In this document: positions 1-12,477 of the stretch, piece after piece
How positions within the stretch are numbered: position 1 is the first letter of the stretch
Layout of the letters: every line of letters begins with the position of its first letter
From: Ciona intestinalis
Lineage: Eukaryota > Chordata > Ascidiacea > Phlebobranchia > Cionidae
Direction: 5' to 3'
Length of the DNA: 64,000 bases
NCBI RefSeq assembly: GCF_000224145.3
Contig: NC_020172.2
Location: 4,307,961 to 4,371,960 of the forward strand
Notes under the pieces: generated by a model
What the model was told of the DNA's origin: nothing
The model's database searches: none
Seen by the model: only the letters and a program-made list of their open reading frames with translations
Position numbers and translations under genes: made by a program

Positions 1-43
1 ATTATGTATTAAAGGTGTCCCATCTTCCCCCACCCTACTATAT
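1..43 (-). mobile_element. TIR element, truncated by window edge
   Basis: Terminal segment of the ~190-bp TIR/MITE family, ending CCCCCACCCTACTATA. It sits in the TRPN intron after the last exon seen here. Confidence 0.75.
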
Positions 44-99
44 TAAATAAAAGCGTGGTTGCTAAACCCATGTAAAACTCTGTTTTCGTGTTCGAATAC

Positions 100-3000
100 C
101 TTGTTTGCGGTCGTTGTTACACTCTCCCTGTTTGAGTTGAGAAGTTCTTTTATCACGGCAACACTGCCCTTTGAGGCCGCAATATGGGCGCAGGTTGATC
201 CGTTCTTGTTTTCTATCTCTACGAGATTTCCTCTGTGAGCCAGGAACATTCCCACCACGTTGGAGTGATCGTTTTCTGCAGCCAGATGGAGAGGCGTTTG
301 TCCGTGCTAAGAACACAGACGTATATGAAGATAATAAATAAATGGAACTTGTTTATCCTCACGTGGTTGAGTAACAGCAGTCGTTAACACAGGTGGTTTA
401 TTTCACACACCTCGTGCCCACTTACCAGTTACCACGTATGTAACTTTTGGGTGATTGTTTTTTTTTTGAAATTACTAGACTATATATAGAATATAGTATT
501 CTTACACTATCTGTAGCAAGTACATCAGCACCAGCATTTAACAACGTTTGGCATACGTCAATTTTCCCATCTTCGGCAGCTTTATGTAGTGGCGTTTTCT
601 TGTCCTGGTTAAGAAACGTATTCAGTTAAAAACCACATTTATGTATTAAAGGGTGGGTTAAGATGGGACATTTCATTCTAACTCTCGTCCAGTTTGGTAT
701 TAAACAAAGAATGAGAATTATATAACCGTATCCTCGCGACTCTCATATACCGTTGTTAATTGTTTAAAACACGATTAGAAATATAAGTTTTAGGTGCTAA
801 CAGTATCCCATCTCACCATCTTTAAGTTCTTACCAAGCTAAGAGCGTCTATTGAAGCCTTTTGTTCAGAACCAATAGGACTGAGCAATTTCTTTACAAGG
901 TCGTTGTATCCACGTTGTGCGGCTAAGTGCAGAGGTGTTAATCCTAACTTTGTCTTTGCGTTAATAAAAGCTTTCTTTCGTATGAGCATATCTGCTATGA
1001 CGTCGTGAGCGTTCTCAGCAGCGAGATGCAGGGCAGCTTTACCGTTCTGTGAATAATGACTGTGAATATTGTAACTAAAATATAAGTAATGGGCCAGCTC
1101 TGGTTTATGTCTGTTGATAATGAATCATGTCTTCTGCATTATAAGCTTGAGTTCGGAGTTATATTGTAACATGCGACCAAACACGATTGATATTTGAAAA
1201 ATATTCCTATACATTTATTTGGATGAAGCTTTATATCGAGGCATGCCAAGTTTTAGACAAAGGCCAGAGTTAGTCCGCTACCCCAATTACAAATAAAAAA
1301 GAAGGAAATCAACAACAACAGCGGTAAAATACGTTATGGATAAAAAGCGTAGGAAAAAATGTCAATCAAAAATCGTCGCCTTCCCACCCAAAGGACCTAA
1401 TTCCTTCTACAAACATTGTGGCTTGTATTATATAATATCTTACCTCATCGAACACGTCCACTCTCGCACTGTGTTGTAGCAGGATATCAACCGATGCCTG
1501 ATGACCTTCGTCGCTTGCGAATAACAGCGGAGACCAACCGTTCTGTGGAGTAAATACAAATGTAACTTTAGGCAAGGCATTTAACGGTTACAAATTGTCA
1601 GCTAAACAGAGAAAAAAACAACAAATAAATAAAAAACAATTTTTATATGCGGTAATGGTAATTCGTTGCGAGGTGTATAAAACAGGACACCCTTGTAACG
1701 ACTGACGTTGTCCACCACCCAAGAAGAAAATAAGCTGCATTTATTTATTTAAATATTTTCTTAAAGTTGTTTCTTACCTTTGCCTGCCTGTTTATAATAC
1801 TGGGCATTTTATCCGGATATTTCCCGATGCGTTCAAGTAATATTCGAAGCGAATGTTCATTCCCAGATCGTGCGCAGTAATGTAATGGGGTTTCCTGTAT
1901 GTGTATGAATGACAAGATAAATTTTACCGGTGAAAACGTTTTTTTCTTAATATTAATGCATTTTTTTCCACACATGGTAGGGTGGGAGAGGATGGAACGC
2001 CTTTTCATTCTCTTTGCTCGTTTATTTGGTAGTAAACAAAGAATATTCAAAGAATTACAAAACCGTATCTCCCATTAGCAGACCGTTGTTTATTTTTTAA
2101 AACCCGATCAACATATTTGGATATTATGTGCTAAAAGTGTTCCGCCTTCTCCTACCCTACTATATTAGTAAAACCTCTTGGCTTATTTTACGTTTTAAAT
2201 TCGCAATAATAAATCCATTCAAATACCCACATGTGTTAGTTTGGTACAGAAGTTCACATCTCCGCCATAAGTTAACAATAGATGAACGATTTTTAATTCC
2301 TCCCCGTCGACGTGCGCTCGCTCTCTTGTTAATTCCGCTGCAAGGTGCATTGGGGTTTCCCCTTCCTAAGAATTCAAAGTAAAATTTATTAAACTTAAAA
2401 TAAAATCATTTTGAATTAATTTAGGCCAAATTTTGAAACTATTCCTAATACAAACCGCGTTTATTTAACTTTAACAGTTAGGTTTATTTTAATTTCTATG
2501 TCTCACTAAAATGTAACAGAATTAACTCAAAAAATGCGCGGTGGACCATTACAAACGAACAGCAAAGGTGAAATGAGCAAACACGTAAAAGGGAAATTGT
2601 TTATTTATATATACAACAACCGTCTCACCCTGTTCTCCATATTAACACACATCGTTGCTTCATATCTAGAATATTTGGCTTCAAGAAATTCCAGCATATG
2701 ACTGATAATATCCCATCTGCAATGACGTACAGCAATGTGCAGGGCGTTTTCACACGACTGTGGAAAATAGAAACGCCGACGTTAATTTTAACAGAATATG
2801 GTGCCACGAAAAACGTATACTACAGGATTGTGAGTGTGGGGTAATATGGTACACATTTTTATTCCTCTCTCTTGCCGTAGTAAACAAAGAATATTCACAA
2901 CATTTCATAAACATAGCCCCGAGACTCCAAATAACGGTATTAATTTAAAAAAAATAGAACCTATTTTACCCCACAGCTTTCAAGCCATATACGCTTTCTA

Positions 3001-6000
3001 ATCCTAATTCGACCACCTATTTTATTCCAATTCACATTACCTTCGATTGCGTTCGTAGGTCGCCTCCTTCTTCTAACAATAGTTTAAAAGTGTTTAAATT
3101 TCCTCCTCTTGCCGCCATATGTACAGCTGTCTCCCCATCTTCCCGTTCACAGTTGACGTCAGCGCCAGACTTTATTAACATCTCGGAAACTTGCTCGCCT
3201 GGTGGCGCAAAAGAGTTTAACTTGCTGTTTTTGCAAAATATTTCACAGTTATGCGCCCCCTAGTAATAGTGGTAGCATTTTGTAATTCTACAATAAATTA
3301 TCAAAAGCCCAAACCAGAATAAACGTCCAAATACACATCTAATTTTTTTTTTCTTTAAAAAACACTTCTAAAAAAAAACAGATCTCAAAACTTTTGCAAA
3401 TTAAAGTTGTGCGTTACAACCGCGCTAAACCTTCAGCCATAATAAAAAATGATAAACTTTTTTCATACTTTAAAAAAAGCAAAACCTTTAAACGTACCGT
3501 CGGGTATTTGTGCTGCTAGATGCAACGGTGTTTCTCTTTTGCTTCCTCCTTTCATTTGAACCGGAGCCCCGAACCCCAGTAACATTTGAACCACCAATGG
3601 ACGACAATGTTGCACAGCGACGTGCAAGGCAGTTAACTTGTTCTGAAAATATAAAAATATCATCAGTGTTTAATCTTTTCAATAGCAACGCTTTTTAATT
3701 GACGTTCTTTCCCACACTTTTTAACCATAGCGTGTTCAAACTGTTGATTTGATGTTGATTTTCTTCGTTCTTTTAATATAGTAGGTATGGGGAAGACGGG
3801 ACTTCTTTAGCGCATAATATCCAAATATCCGGATCGTGTTTTGAACAATTAACAACGGTCTATGGATGTCGTAAGGATGCGATTATATAATTCGTTGAAT
3901 GTTCTTTGTTTACTGCCAAATGGGACGAGAAAATCGAATGAAAAGGTGTACCATCTTCCCCCACCCACTAAAACATGATCTTCGCTACTATTTTCGAAAG
4001 AAGAAATAAAAATTATATTATACTGTGTGTTCAACCACTGTGCCATGGCAGACCATATATACCTTAGTTTTTGCGTCCACATGCGCTCCTTTCATAAGTA
4101 AAGTTCGAACTACTTCCACGTGGTTGTTTTTCGCAGCAGAGTGAAGGCACACAGCTCCTAAAACACAAAATATAAACCATGATAATTAGTCTTGCTTCAA
4201 CTATAATTTTAAAACTTTTTGTAGTTTACTATTAAGTATGAGTTAGTTAAATCATATCTCTGTTATTTAAAAATGCTGTTTTTTAAAAAGTCTAGAAAAG
4301 AGAATCAACAGCAAAACGACAGTTGTTTAACATAGTATAAAATAAGTGTGGGAAAGGGTATCAGTTTAAAAAGTGTGGCTGTTTCACCCAAAAATGTTGC
4401 GTTTGCGGAATAATAATGGCGAGATTTCTAATGATTTAAAAACAATGCGTCGTAATAATTGTTCTATGTATTCGGTCTTTACGAAAAAAAGATTTTAAAT
4501 GGTTGGGTGACATCAGTTTTTGACAAAAAAGTTCGATTACGTAAATAAACGCTAACTACGACAACAACAACAACAACAGATAAAACAACATTTTTGATCT
4601 AGGTTGTTTACAGTCATAACTTAACGGTCGACGCTGTTGTGCAGAGTCGAAAAGTAAATAAATTTATTTGCGGGATTAACTCTATTGAAAAAGTCATTGC
4701 CGAACACGCGTTGAAAAGGAGATTACGAACGCACATAGCTGGATTTTACACGATAGTTATATAAACGTATTAACGAAACTATTCTTTGTTGCACGTACAT
4801 ATATAAAACCAGACAGTTGTACGCTTAACAGTAAATGTTCTATAATAGGCCGAAATATCTGTCTAAGATTTTGTGGCGGAAATTTTATCTTTTTTTGGTG
4901 TATTAAAGATTGGATTTTCGGTCTAACCTTTCGAATATCGTTTTAAAACCATAAAGATTTTTCATTCCAAAGGTGTTGCGTTTTGGTAATTGCCAGATAC
5001 TTTAAACCCAGTTTGCAATCTGCTTTTTGCCAATTTCACATATTATACCAGAAAGTCTGAAAAACCGTGACCGTTTACCATTTTACCATTCTAGAATCAA
5101 ATCGCTGAAATATTGGGTCAAATCTACTTATCGTAGGCTTAATACGATCATAACTTTAAAAACGACGTTGGACAGCCGTATAAGGTTACAAGGACTAACA
5201 TCTTGGGCGTAAACCTATTTTTTAGAAACGTGCAAAACAACAAAATTTCGGTTGCAAGGAGTGACCTTGGTAGCGTAACCTAATTTTTAGAAGTGCGAAG
5301 ACAACAAAATTCCTCGCGACCGCAACATGTTCTTACACTGATAAATCGTTTCTTAGAGGAGGTCCAGACCGGAAAAACCACGAAAAATCATGTTGGTGAT
5401 ATCCACACCCTCACCTGATTTGTTTGGCATATGCAGAGGAACTCCTTTTTTAAGAAACGCGAGCGCAGTCTCAGGATGCCCGCATTCAGAAGCAATGTGC
5501 ATAAGGGTGCTACCGTCCTGTTTTGAAAACATAAATTAATTAAAACTTTGTATTCAGCTTATAGTGCTGATGTTGGCTAATTTGGAATACTCTTAACCCT
5601 TAAAACCTTATTTTCTTATCATGTTTTAGATAATTAACAACGCTCTATACCATATAGTCGCTAAAAACTTGCGTGAAAGATAAAAAATCAATGAAAACAT
5701 TACGTTACAGTATCGCTGACAAATAGTATTAATACAGGCTTTCCAAGGAAATAAAGTTTTGCAAGTTTAGAAAACTAGGGATACTGCATGACTGTTCCGC
5801 AAAAACTTACCTTAGTTCGTCGTAAAACAGCCTTCGGAAACCGATCCGCCAATAATTCAACGACACTTGTGTGACCTGGAACATTTTTTGTGAGGAAATT
5901 GTTTCAATTTAGATGTTTATATAACATTTCTATTCGATCGAAATACATTCATTCATAAAAAGTCATCGAAACCTATTCAAATTTCAGCATATTTTTTCAT

Positions 6001-9000
6001 TACAAAAAGTCATATTTTTTCATTATATGTCAAAATATATTCCAACCGGTAATAATGTCATTAAAGAATTACCAAAACAGTTGGTTAGGCACACACGTAC
6101 TTGGTTGCCGGACCGGCTAAGAAAAAGTTATAGGAAACAAAGTTATTTAGTAGGGTGGGGGGAACATGGGACACCTTTTCATTCTATTTTCTCGTCCCAT
6201 TTGGTAGTAAACAAAGAACATTCAAAGAATTATAAAACCGTATCTTTACAGTGTCCATAGACCGTGGTTAATTGTCTAAAACTGGATCAAGATATTTAGA
6301 TTTTATGTGCTAAAGGTGTCCCGCCTTCCCCCACCCTACAGTACAATAGTTTCTTATAGACATGAATACAAAGCCCCATGTAGCCTACGTCATAGGCATG
6401 CCGGTGGTTAACCACTGCAAATATTTAGCATTTAGTGGCATTGTAAGAAAATAATGGCCCGCTTTCATAACCGGCATTGAAACTAAACCAGCACAGGTCC
6501 AGTTCATGAGCAAATAAGACGGAAGTTTAATTTCTAGCACTTGAGACTTGCTTGTACAGCTTTGTCAAGGGCTATGCCGTAAATTAGGTCCAAACAAAGA
6601 AAATACTTAAGTCTGATAAAAATCTAAATATAAACTTTTGCGGAGAAAATTGTAGGTTTGCAAACAATTTAAATGAGGAAATATTAACTTAGGAGTTCTG
6701 TCATAATTAAAAAAGCAATTTGCACTTTTTGTACATTCTGCTAATCTTTGGGCCAAATGGCTTATCCTAGGTCCTTAAGCACCCATACAGAGTAGGATCT
6801 GGTGCTACGAAATACGTGACAGACAAAAATTTGTATATTTGTATATAATATATGTATTTTGCCTAAATGACATCGGCGGACTTAAATCAACACAGAACAT
6901 AATATAAATTCTCCTGAAAAAGTTTTTTTTACCTTTTTCAGCGGCCGTGTGAAGTGGTGTTCTCTCCATATGGTCCAGTAAACCTGGGTCCGCTTTATGC
7001 GCGTATAAACATTCTATGATCGGTATATCACCCATGGACGCTGCTATATGTAATGCGGTTATGCCTTCTTTCTGTAAAAACAGGTGTAGGGGTAGGATGG
7101 GACATCATTAGCACTTAAAACCCATATTTCCTGATCTTGTTTTGAACAATTAATACCTCTCTTTTAGAGTTGTGGGGCTACGGTTATACAGTTATGTAAA
7201 ACTCCTTTGTTTACTACTAAATGAGACGAGACATGAGAAGGAAAACACGTCCTATCTTACAAAACCCTGTCATTCATATACAACTGCAAGTAAAGCAAAC
7301 ATATATACATATTATGGCACTTATTTTGTATGCAGTAAAACACAGCAAAACTTACGTTTTGAACGTTAACAAGCGACCCCTTTTTACAGAAAAGTTTCAC
7401 CATTTCTGCGTCTCTTCTTTCGCACGCAAGATGTAGGACTGTATTCCCTGATCCCGGATGTTGGTACCGGAGTTGCTCTTCCGAGAACACGCTGAGGAGT
7501 TCACGGTAAGCAGCTTGGTTGTTTTCGTTGATTGCATTGAAAAGCGCGATGTTACCATCCTAGGATTTGGGTAAAATGTTGGAAAAAGAAGAAAAAGTAA
7601 CATTTCGCTTATATTTAGGTAAACCAAGAAAATCTAAAGATATATAACCGTATAATTATTCAGCCCCGCGACCGTAAAACAGCGTTGTGGACTCTTAAAA
7701 ACAAATAATGAAATGTGGGATACAAGGGTAACGAAATGGCGTATTACCCCCTAGTACTATACTTACAAAAAAATGATGATGGCTATTTACAAAAGAATGA
7801 TGACGAAAATTGTAAAAAATAAAACTATAGAAAGATAATAATACGTCGTAGTCTCTATAGTTACATATAATATATATACATACCGTTACAAAACATGTCT
7901 GAAAAAACGTTTTACACAGGCTAGAGTACAAAAAGCTGTCCACGCAGTCAGGCCTCTCAACTTTAAAACTTTAATCCATTTCTAAAGCACTCGTTCTTAC
8001 CTTGTCTGGCACGAGGCGGAGGTTTTTACTCGTTGCCCTGACAACAGCTTGTGCAATGGACGACGAATTATTTCCGGTTCTTGAGCTAGCCATGTGTAAT
8101 GGTAGTTGCTGCTTCTCCTGCAAAATTAAACGCATGTTTAAAAGCTATCACGTCCCGCCTTTCATCAGTATAAAAACCCGTAAAAACCATGCGTTGAAAG
8201 AATATACTCTCAACATACGCCTAATTCGACGGCTTAGAAAACGCTTAGAAACCTTTGGTAACTGCTTTACTTGTATTTAAAATTCGTAATTCATAAACGA
8301 CGTTAAATCTATTATAATGAAAATCATGCCTGTCTTTTACCTTTTTCATGGTCATTTCTGAGCTAACGTAACGCTATGCCACATTTCCACAGTATTTCCA
8401 AACGACAATACGTCTATTTTAATTAAAGACCGCCTGTTTTACCTTTTTCACGATCGTTTTTCTGAGACTATGTTTTTAACGTAAAGTTATATTTTCACAC
8501 TAATTCTAAACGATAATACGTCTATTTTAATTAAAATTGGTCCGTCTTTTTTACCCTTTTCATGGTCGTTTTTCTCTGAGATTTTTTAACTTTTTCAACG
8601 TTTTTCAACTTTTCAACTTTAATTTTATGACATATTTCTACACATTTGTGTTACATCACTGGCACACCAACTACTTCCCTTGTCGTCCCCTGCCGAGTAT
8701 TTGAGCTGGTTGATCCTTTACACAGTGAGCTTCACATGGAAAGTAACTAGGGGGTCGTGACTCCGTTATTTGACTTGTGCTTAGCTAAAAACCGCACGCC
8801 AAATAATACAACGCTGGCGTTTTAAAGCACACAAAACACTGGAAGTGTCAAATTAGTTGACACGTTTGTGCTAGCTCTGGAAACTACACGCCACATGAAT
8901 TCTACATTAATTTAGTACAGTATAGGGGGTGGTGGGGTAAGTTGGAACCAGTTTTCCTTTTCTCTCTTCCCATTCGGTATAGTAAACAAAGGACATTACA

Positions 9001-10588
9001 GAATTATACAACCATTTTTTTACAAATCTAAAAAAGAATCGTTAAATGTTTAAAACACGATCTGAAAATATGATATTCAGGTTCTAACAGTACCCCATCT
9101 TACTCCACAGTACTATATGGTTTACTCTAAAAAGCTCGAGACTTAATAATAAATAAAAATAACATATAAACCTACCCCGCCCTTCACGTTAAGTTCCGCC
9201 CTCTTTTTAATAAGAAGATGAACAACTTCTTCTCGGCCATGCGTCACTGCAAAGTGGATTGCCGCTTGTCCATCCTATTTGGTTGGTAAAAGTAAACAAT
9301 ACTTGTATGAACGATTAAACGCTAATTTACCTTCGCGTGGCGATGCAACCAGAGTCGTTATATAACACGGGTGTTTTGTTTCGTACACCTCGTGCCAGCT
9401 TACGAGTCACCACTTAGACAACTTAGTGGGTGGTTATTTACTTATTTTAAGCGCAATAACAGTGCAGTATGAATATCTGAATGAATGAATGAATATATAG
9501 CACCATGACGACCCATACGCCTACATTTAAGCTTTAATCAAAACTTTTATATGATAATATTTCACTTACTCGAGCTCTGTCGTTAATATTAACCCCCATC
9601 TCAATGAGGCGCTCTACTACCACCAAGCGGTTGTCACGTGCAGCGAGCATGAGCGGATTAAGCCCAGTCTCCTGAAACGTAGAGAGATTATATAGGTCAT
9701 TCCTAATCAAAAAAAATTTTACGTAATAAAAAAGATTACAAATATAGAACAGCATCATTTCTAATTCCCTGCAACTTCAAATAGAAATTAAGCAAAAATG
9801 AAGACATTTTTGCGCGCTATGGAGTGTGGTTCCATATCTGTTCTAAAGCTGTTTTACAAACCTGTACCTTATTAACAGCGGGGCTATGATTGTGTTGGCA
9901 ATTTTTGCAACTGATGTATACTTACGTCGTCCACAACAAATAGGCCAGGATCGGACCTTGCCATGTAACGTAACGTAAGTTCGAGCTGCGACCATTCTCG
10001 CTTTAAAGCCATTTTCAGCAAGCGGCTATTCGCGTCTCCTACAGGGACCGAGTTTTGCTGGAATTGTCCTAGGGTGCTGGTTCTACGCAAGGGTGCTGTT
10101 GTTTTGTATGTTGAACTTCTAGAGCTCGGAGAAGGTCCGGAAACAGTGGAAAAAGTGGAACCGGTGGACGGGCTTCCAGCAATAGCGGAGGATGGTGCGG
10201 AAGAACCTCCAGAAGAGCTTGTGGAGCAATCTTGTGTTGTAACAGATCCGGATGAAGAGGATCGCCGAGGTTTTGCAGAGCGACGGATGTCTCTTTTAGA
10301 TGTAGGAGGAACCGAAACTTCTTTTTCGTCTTCATGTGTTGTATCTGCTTCTGTTTCCAACACTGTACTATTTACCTCAGATATCGAATGTAATTCTCTG
10401 GTTTCGGAAGCTTTGCTGGTGGGTCTGACGGTGACCTTTGACCCGGATGTGACGTCATCACTGTCTGTGCTCAATGAAGACGACGATTTGTTTTTTCTAG
10501 GTGGTGGAGGTTTCCTCTTTTCGGTTTTGTTTTCTTCATTTTCTGTTGTTGTGTTTTTCACAGGTGATGTGTCTGCCGCTTTCTCCAT
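100..10588 (-). CDS. TRPN: TRPN/NompC mechanosensory channel, N-terminal part (gene continues past left edge)
   Basis: Codes for the cytoplasmic N-terminus and about 21 ankyrin repeats of a TRPN (NompC) cation channel, the pore-forming mechanotransduction subunit of insects, fish and amphibians. Exons in coding order: 10588-9926, 9671-9570, 9274-9176, 8117-8001, 7559-7356, 7071-6933, 5875-5811, 5517-5415, 4157-4063, 3642-3498, 3198-3041, 2757-2629, 2365-2231, 1894-1778, 1542-1444, 1046-834, 604-506, 306-100; 2889 bp, 963 codons, all junctions in frame. The repeats are colinear with insect NompC from end to end, for example DGSTLMHIAS, ALHVAVQH followed by LLGFGA, and NGSTCAHIAASKGSV. The last ankyrin repeats, six transmembrane helices and TRP box must lie left of base 1. 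The ATG at 10588 is chosen because an in-frame TAA lies eight codons upstream. The family call is firm; the exact name is by similarity recalled from memory. Confidence 0.93.
369..456 (-). mobile_element. SINE tail fragment
   Basis: Reverse-oriented fragment of the tRNA-headed SINE family (CACACACCTCGTGCCCACTT core, then GTATGTAACTTTTGGGTGATT) in the TRPN intron between the exons at 306 and 506. Confidence 0.65.
651..820. mobile_element. TIR element copy
   Basis: Degenerate full-length copy of the TIR family: GGGTGGGTTAAGATGGGACA at one end, TATCCCATCTCACC at the other, with the family core GTTGTTAATTGTTTAAAACA. It ends 14 bp from the TRPN exon at 834-1046. Confidence 0.75.
1978..2165. mobile_element. 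TIR element copy
   Basis: Near-complete copy with TAGGGTGGGAGAGGATGGAA at the left end and CTCCTACCCTACTATA at the right, in a TRPN intron. Confidence 0.85.
2833..2976. mobile_element. TIR element copy, internally shortened
   Basis: GTGTGGGGTAATATGG to TTTTACCCCACAG, with the family core sequence AGTAAACAAAGAATATTC; about 45 bp shorter than full length. Confidence 0.65.
3777..3970. mobile_element. TIR element copy
   Basis: Near-complete copy (TATAGTAGGTATGGGGAAGA ... CATCTTCCCCCACCCACTA), opposite in orientation to the copy at 1978, in a TRPN intron. Confidence 0.85.
4558..4580. repeat. (CAA)n microsatellite
   Basis: Short ACAACAACAACAACAACA run in the TRPN intron between the exons at 4063-4157 and 5415-5517. 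Confidence 0.8.
5178..5325. repeat. Two-copy tandem duplication
   Basis: Two degenerate ~70-bp units share the pattern AGGA(C/G)T..., GTAACCTA, TTTTTAGAA and ACAACAAAATT. They lie in a TRPN intron, 90 bp from exon 5415-5517. Confidence 0.65.
6148..6344. mobile_element. TIR element copy, well preserved
   Basis: One of the best copies in the window: TAGTAGGGTGGGGGGAACAT at one end and CCGCCTTCCCCCACCCTACA at the other, with CATTCTATTTTCTCGTCCCA and GTAGTAAACAAAGAACATTC inside. Confidence 0.9.
7083..7268. mobile_element. TIR element copy
   Basis: Begins GTGTAGGGGTAGGATGGGAC 12 bp from the TRPN exon 6933-7071, and ends CGTCCTATCTTACAAAACCC. Confidence 0.75.
8325..8660. repeat. Three-copy ~110-bp tandem repeat
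   Basis: Three degenerate units (about 8328-8429, 8430-8541, 8542-8655). Each begins with a CTGTCTTTTACCTTTTTCA-like stretch; two contain AATACGTCTATTTTAATTAA. In the TRPN intron between exons 3 and 4. Confidence 0.8.
8921..9117. mobile_element. TIR element copy
   Basis: TATAGGGGGTGGTGGGGTAA to CTTACTCCACAGTACTATAT. It belongs to the subfamily whose right end reads CCCCACAGTACTATA rather than CACCCTACTATA. Confidence 0.8.
9331..9437 (-). mobile_element. SINE tail fragment
   Basis: Reverse-oriented SINE tail (TCGTACACCTCGTGCCAGCT). A GAATGAATGAATGAATA stretch nearby at 9477-9496 resembles the family's usual 3' tract. Confidence 0.7.
9926..10588 (-). other. TRPN: TRPN exon 1: disordered N-terminal tail
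   Basis: A single exon carries residues 1-221, before the first ankyrin repeat. The first ~185 residues are low complexity: a basic/proline patch near residue 25 (KRKPPPPRKN), many Ser/Thr runs, a Glu/Asp-rich middle and a Ser/Gly/Pro-rich stretch. Residues ~188-221 (SRLLKMALKREWSQLELTL...) look like the helical lead-in that precedes ankyrin repeat 1 in NompC. Donor GTAAGT follows the codon for the last Asp. The opposite strand is also open for 177 codons here, which is a shadow of the biased composition. Confidence 0.85.
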
Positions 10589-11466
10589 TAAACTAAACCA
10601 CCTTTAATCATATTTACCAACTACGACATCAAGACACATTGGTTTCTAAAATTTCTGTCATAAATGTAAGTATTTATTTATTCGCCGAACGATCATGCAG
10701 AAGAACGCATTGTACACTAAACTAACTACCGTCAACCAAAATGAAATCAAAAAACGCAGAACACAAAGTTACACATTGGTTCCACACATGGTGCTGCTAT
10801 AAATGTACGTATTTAGTGTTTTGACGATCATGCCGAAAAAAATACAGTAAACTGTTAAAACAACACTTTTCAAATGAACTCAAATCACCCCGTATTCTAA
10901 ATTTAACCAAAAAACAACAACCATCAATCAAAATTAATTTCAAAAAGGCGCAGAATACAAAGTCACCGAAGTAGCCGAAATTTGCGAATCACTGAGAACA
11001 TCTGTGGTAAACCTTCGTTTGTTAAAAGCAACATTAGTAGTCAGATAAAAGCGAGATTTAATTCGAGTTCAAGTGGGTGGTAGGTGGTGACAGACAGTTC
11101 TTCGATCCCTGCCGTATCTGATATAAGTTTACCGAGATCTCCGTTCAAACGAAACAGAAACAACAAAACCAGCAAACAACAATAGCGCACAAGTGGCCAG
11201 CTGATTCAAGCTATGTCTTGCACTATACCAAGGATTTCCAGAACCGTTGTTTTCTATCATGTAGCGAAAGACTTATAGAAACCAAGTACCGCGTGGGCGG
11301 AGATATTTTATGAATGGACAACTGGACCAGCCATATTGCTTGTCATACTTCGAGAGTTCGAGTGCCTACATTCCACTAGTCATTGTTTATACAGGCTAAC
11401 TGGTTACTAAACAATTACCACGCGACTAAATAAGACATAAGCTAACTGCCACTATTACACATAGTT

Positions 11467-11661
11467 TATAGCATGGAGGGGGAAGATGGGACACCTTATC
11501 ATTCTATTTTCTCGGCACATTTGGAAGTAAACGAAGAAAAATCAAAGAAATATAAAATCGTATCCTCTTGACTCCATTAGACCGTTGTTAATTGTTTAAA
11601 ACACGATTAGGATATTTGAATATCCTGTGCTAACGTGTCCCATTTACCCCATCCTACTATA
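11467..11661. mobile_element. TIR element copy
   Basis: TATAGCATGGAGGGGGAAGA to TTTACCCCATCCTACTATAC, near full length. Confidence 0.85.
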
Positions 11662-12300
11662 CAAAAAAGAGTTTATATTCCGTTTAACCCATATGAACTG
11701 CCTGAATAGTAAGTATATATGAGTCAATCCTGAACAAAGAAAGGCGAAATCTGTTTTATACAGGTCCAAGCACAGCTACAATGTAAAGGATTGAAAAGCG
11801 GTAAGAACGCGATATCTGTAATTACTGTAAGTGTAAAATTATTAGACGTGCTGTGATTGCTTTTCTTTGATATATTCAAACTTGATTGGTCGTTGGAAGC
11901 CAAACTACGTACTTGGTAAGACTTGGTAAATTGACATAGCAATGGTAAACGTGTTATGTGACGGGGTACAAATCTAAAGCGTGTGTTGCTGTGATAGGCA
12001 AACTTAGTTTGAGTACAGGCGGTGATAAATGCGAATTTTGTGAAACAAAGTGACACAGGGGAAATCAACCAACCGTAGGATATATGTACACTAAGCTTAA
12101 TGGATGGGAACATACAGTAAATTATCTTTTTAAAAGTTTTAACCTAGAAAGAGGTTGAACAGCATCTCGTAAAAGCGTCGTCACAAATTATACAATTTGC
12201 TGACAATGTAAAACACCAAGAAGTTATTTAATATTTGGGCAATCGTTACTGTCTTGCCATAGATTAGTAACTACGACTTTTGGGGTGAACTTATAACGTG

Positions 12301-12477
12301 TAGTAGGTTGGGGTAAGATGGAACATGTGTTCATTATTTTTTCTCGTTTCATTGGGCAATAAACAAAGAATATTTATGGAGTTAACCGTAGCCCCACGAA
12401 TCTAAAAGAGCATTGTTAATTGTTACACGATCAGGAAGCATTGAATTTAGGTGTATCCCTTTCCCACAGTACTATAT
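12301..12477. mobile_element. TIR element copy
   Basis: TAGTAGGTTGGGGTAAGATG to CCCTTTCCCACAGTACTATA. Confidence 0.8.

Noticed and set aside
3199..3258. Longer version of the TRPN exon 3041-3198 starting near 3257
   Set aside because: The upstream acceptor there would join out of phase and hit a stop; the AG at 3199-3200 restores frame and NompC colinearity.
10074..10607. 177-codon plus-strand open frame
   Set aside because: Antisense shadow of TRPN exon 1, caused by its Ser/Pro/Glu codon bias; the minus-strand reading continues colinearly with NompC.
11724..12113. 129-codon minus-strand open frame
   Set aside because: Composition is not protein-like, there are no flanking splice sites, and it lies between TIR elements.
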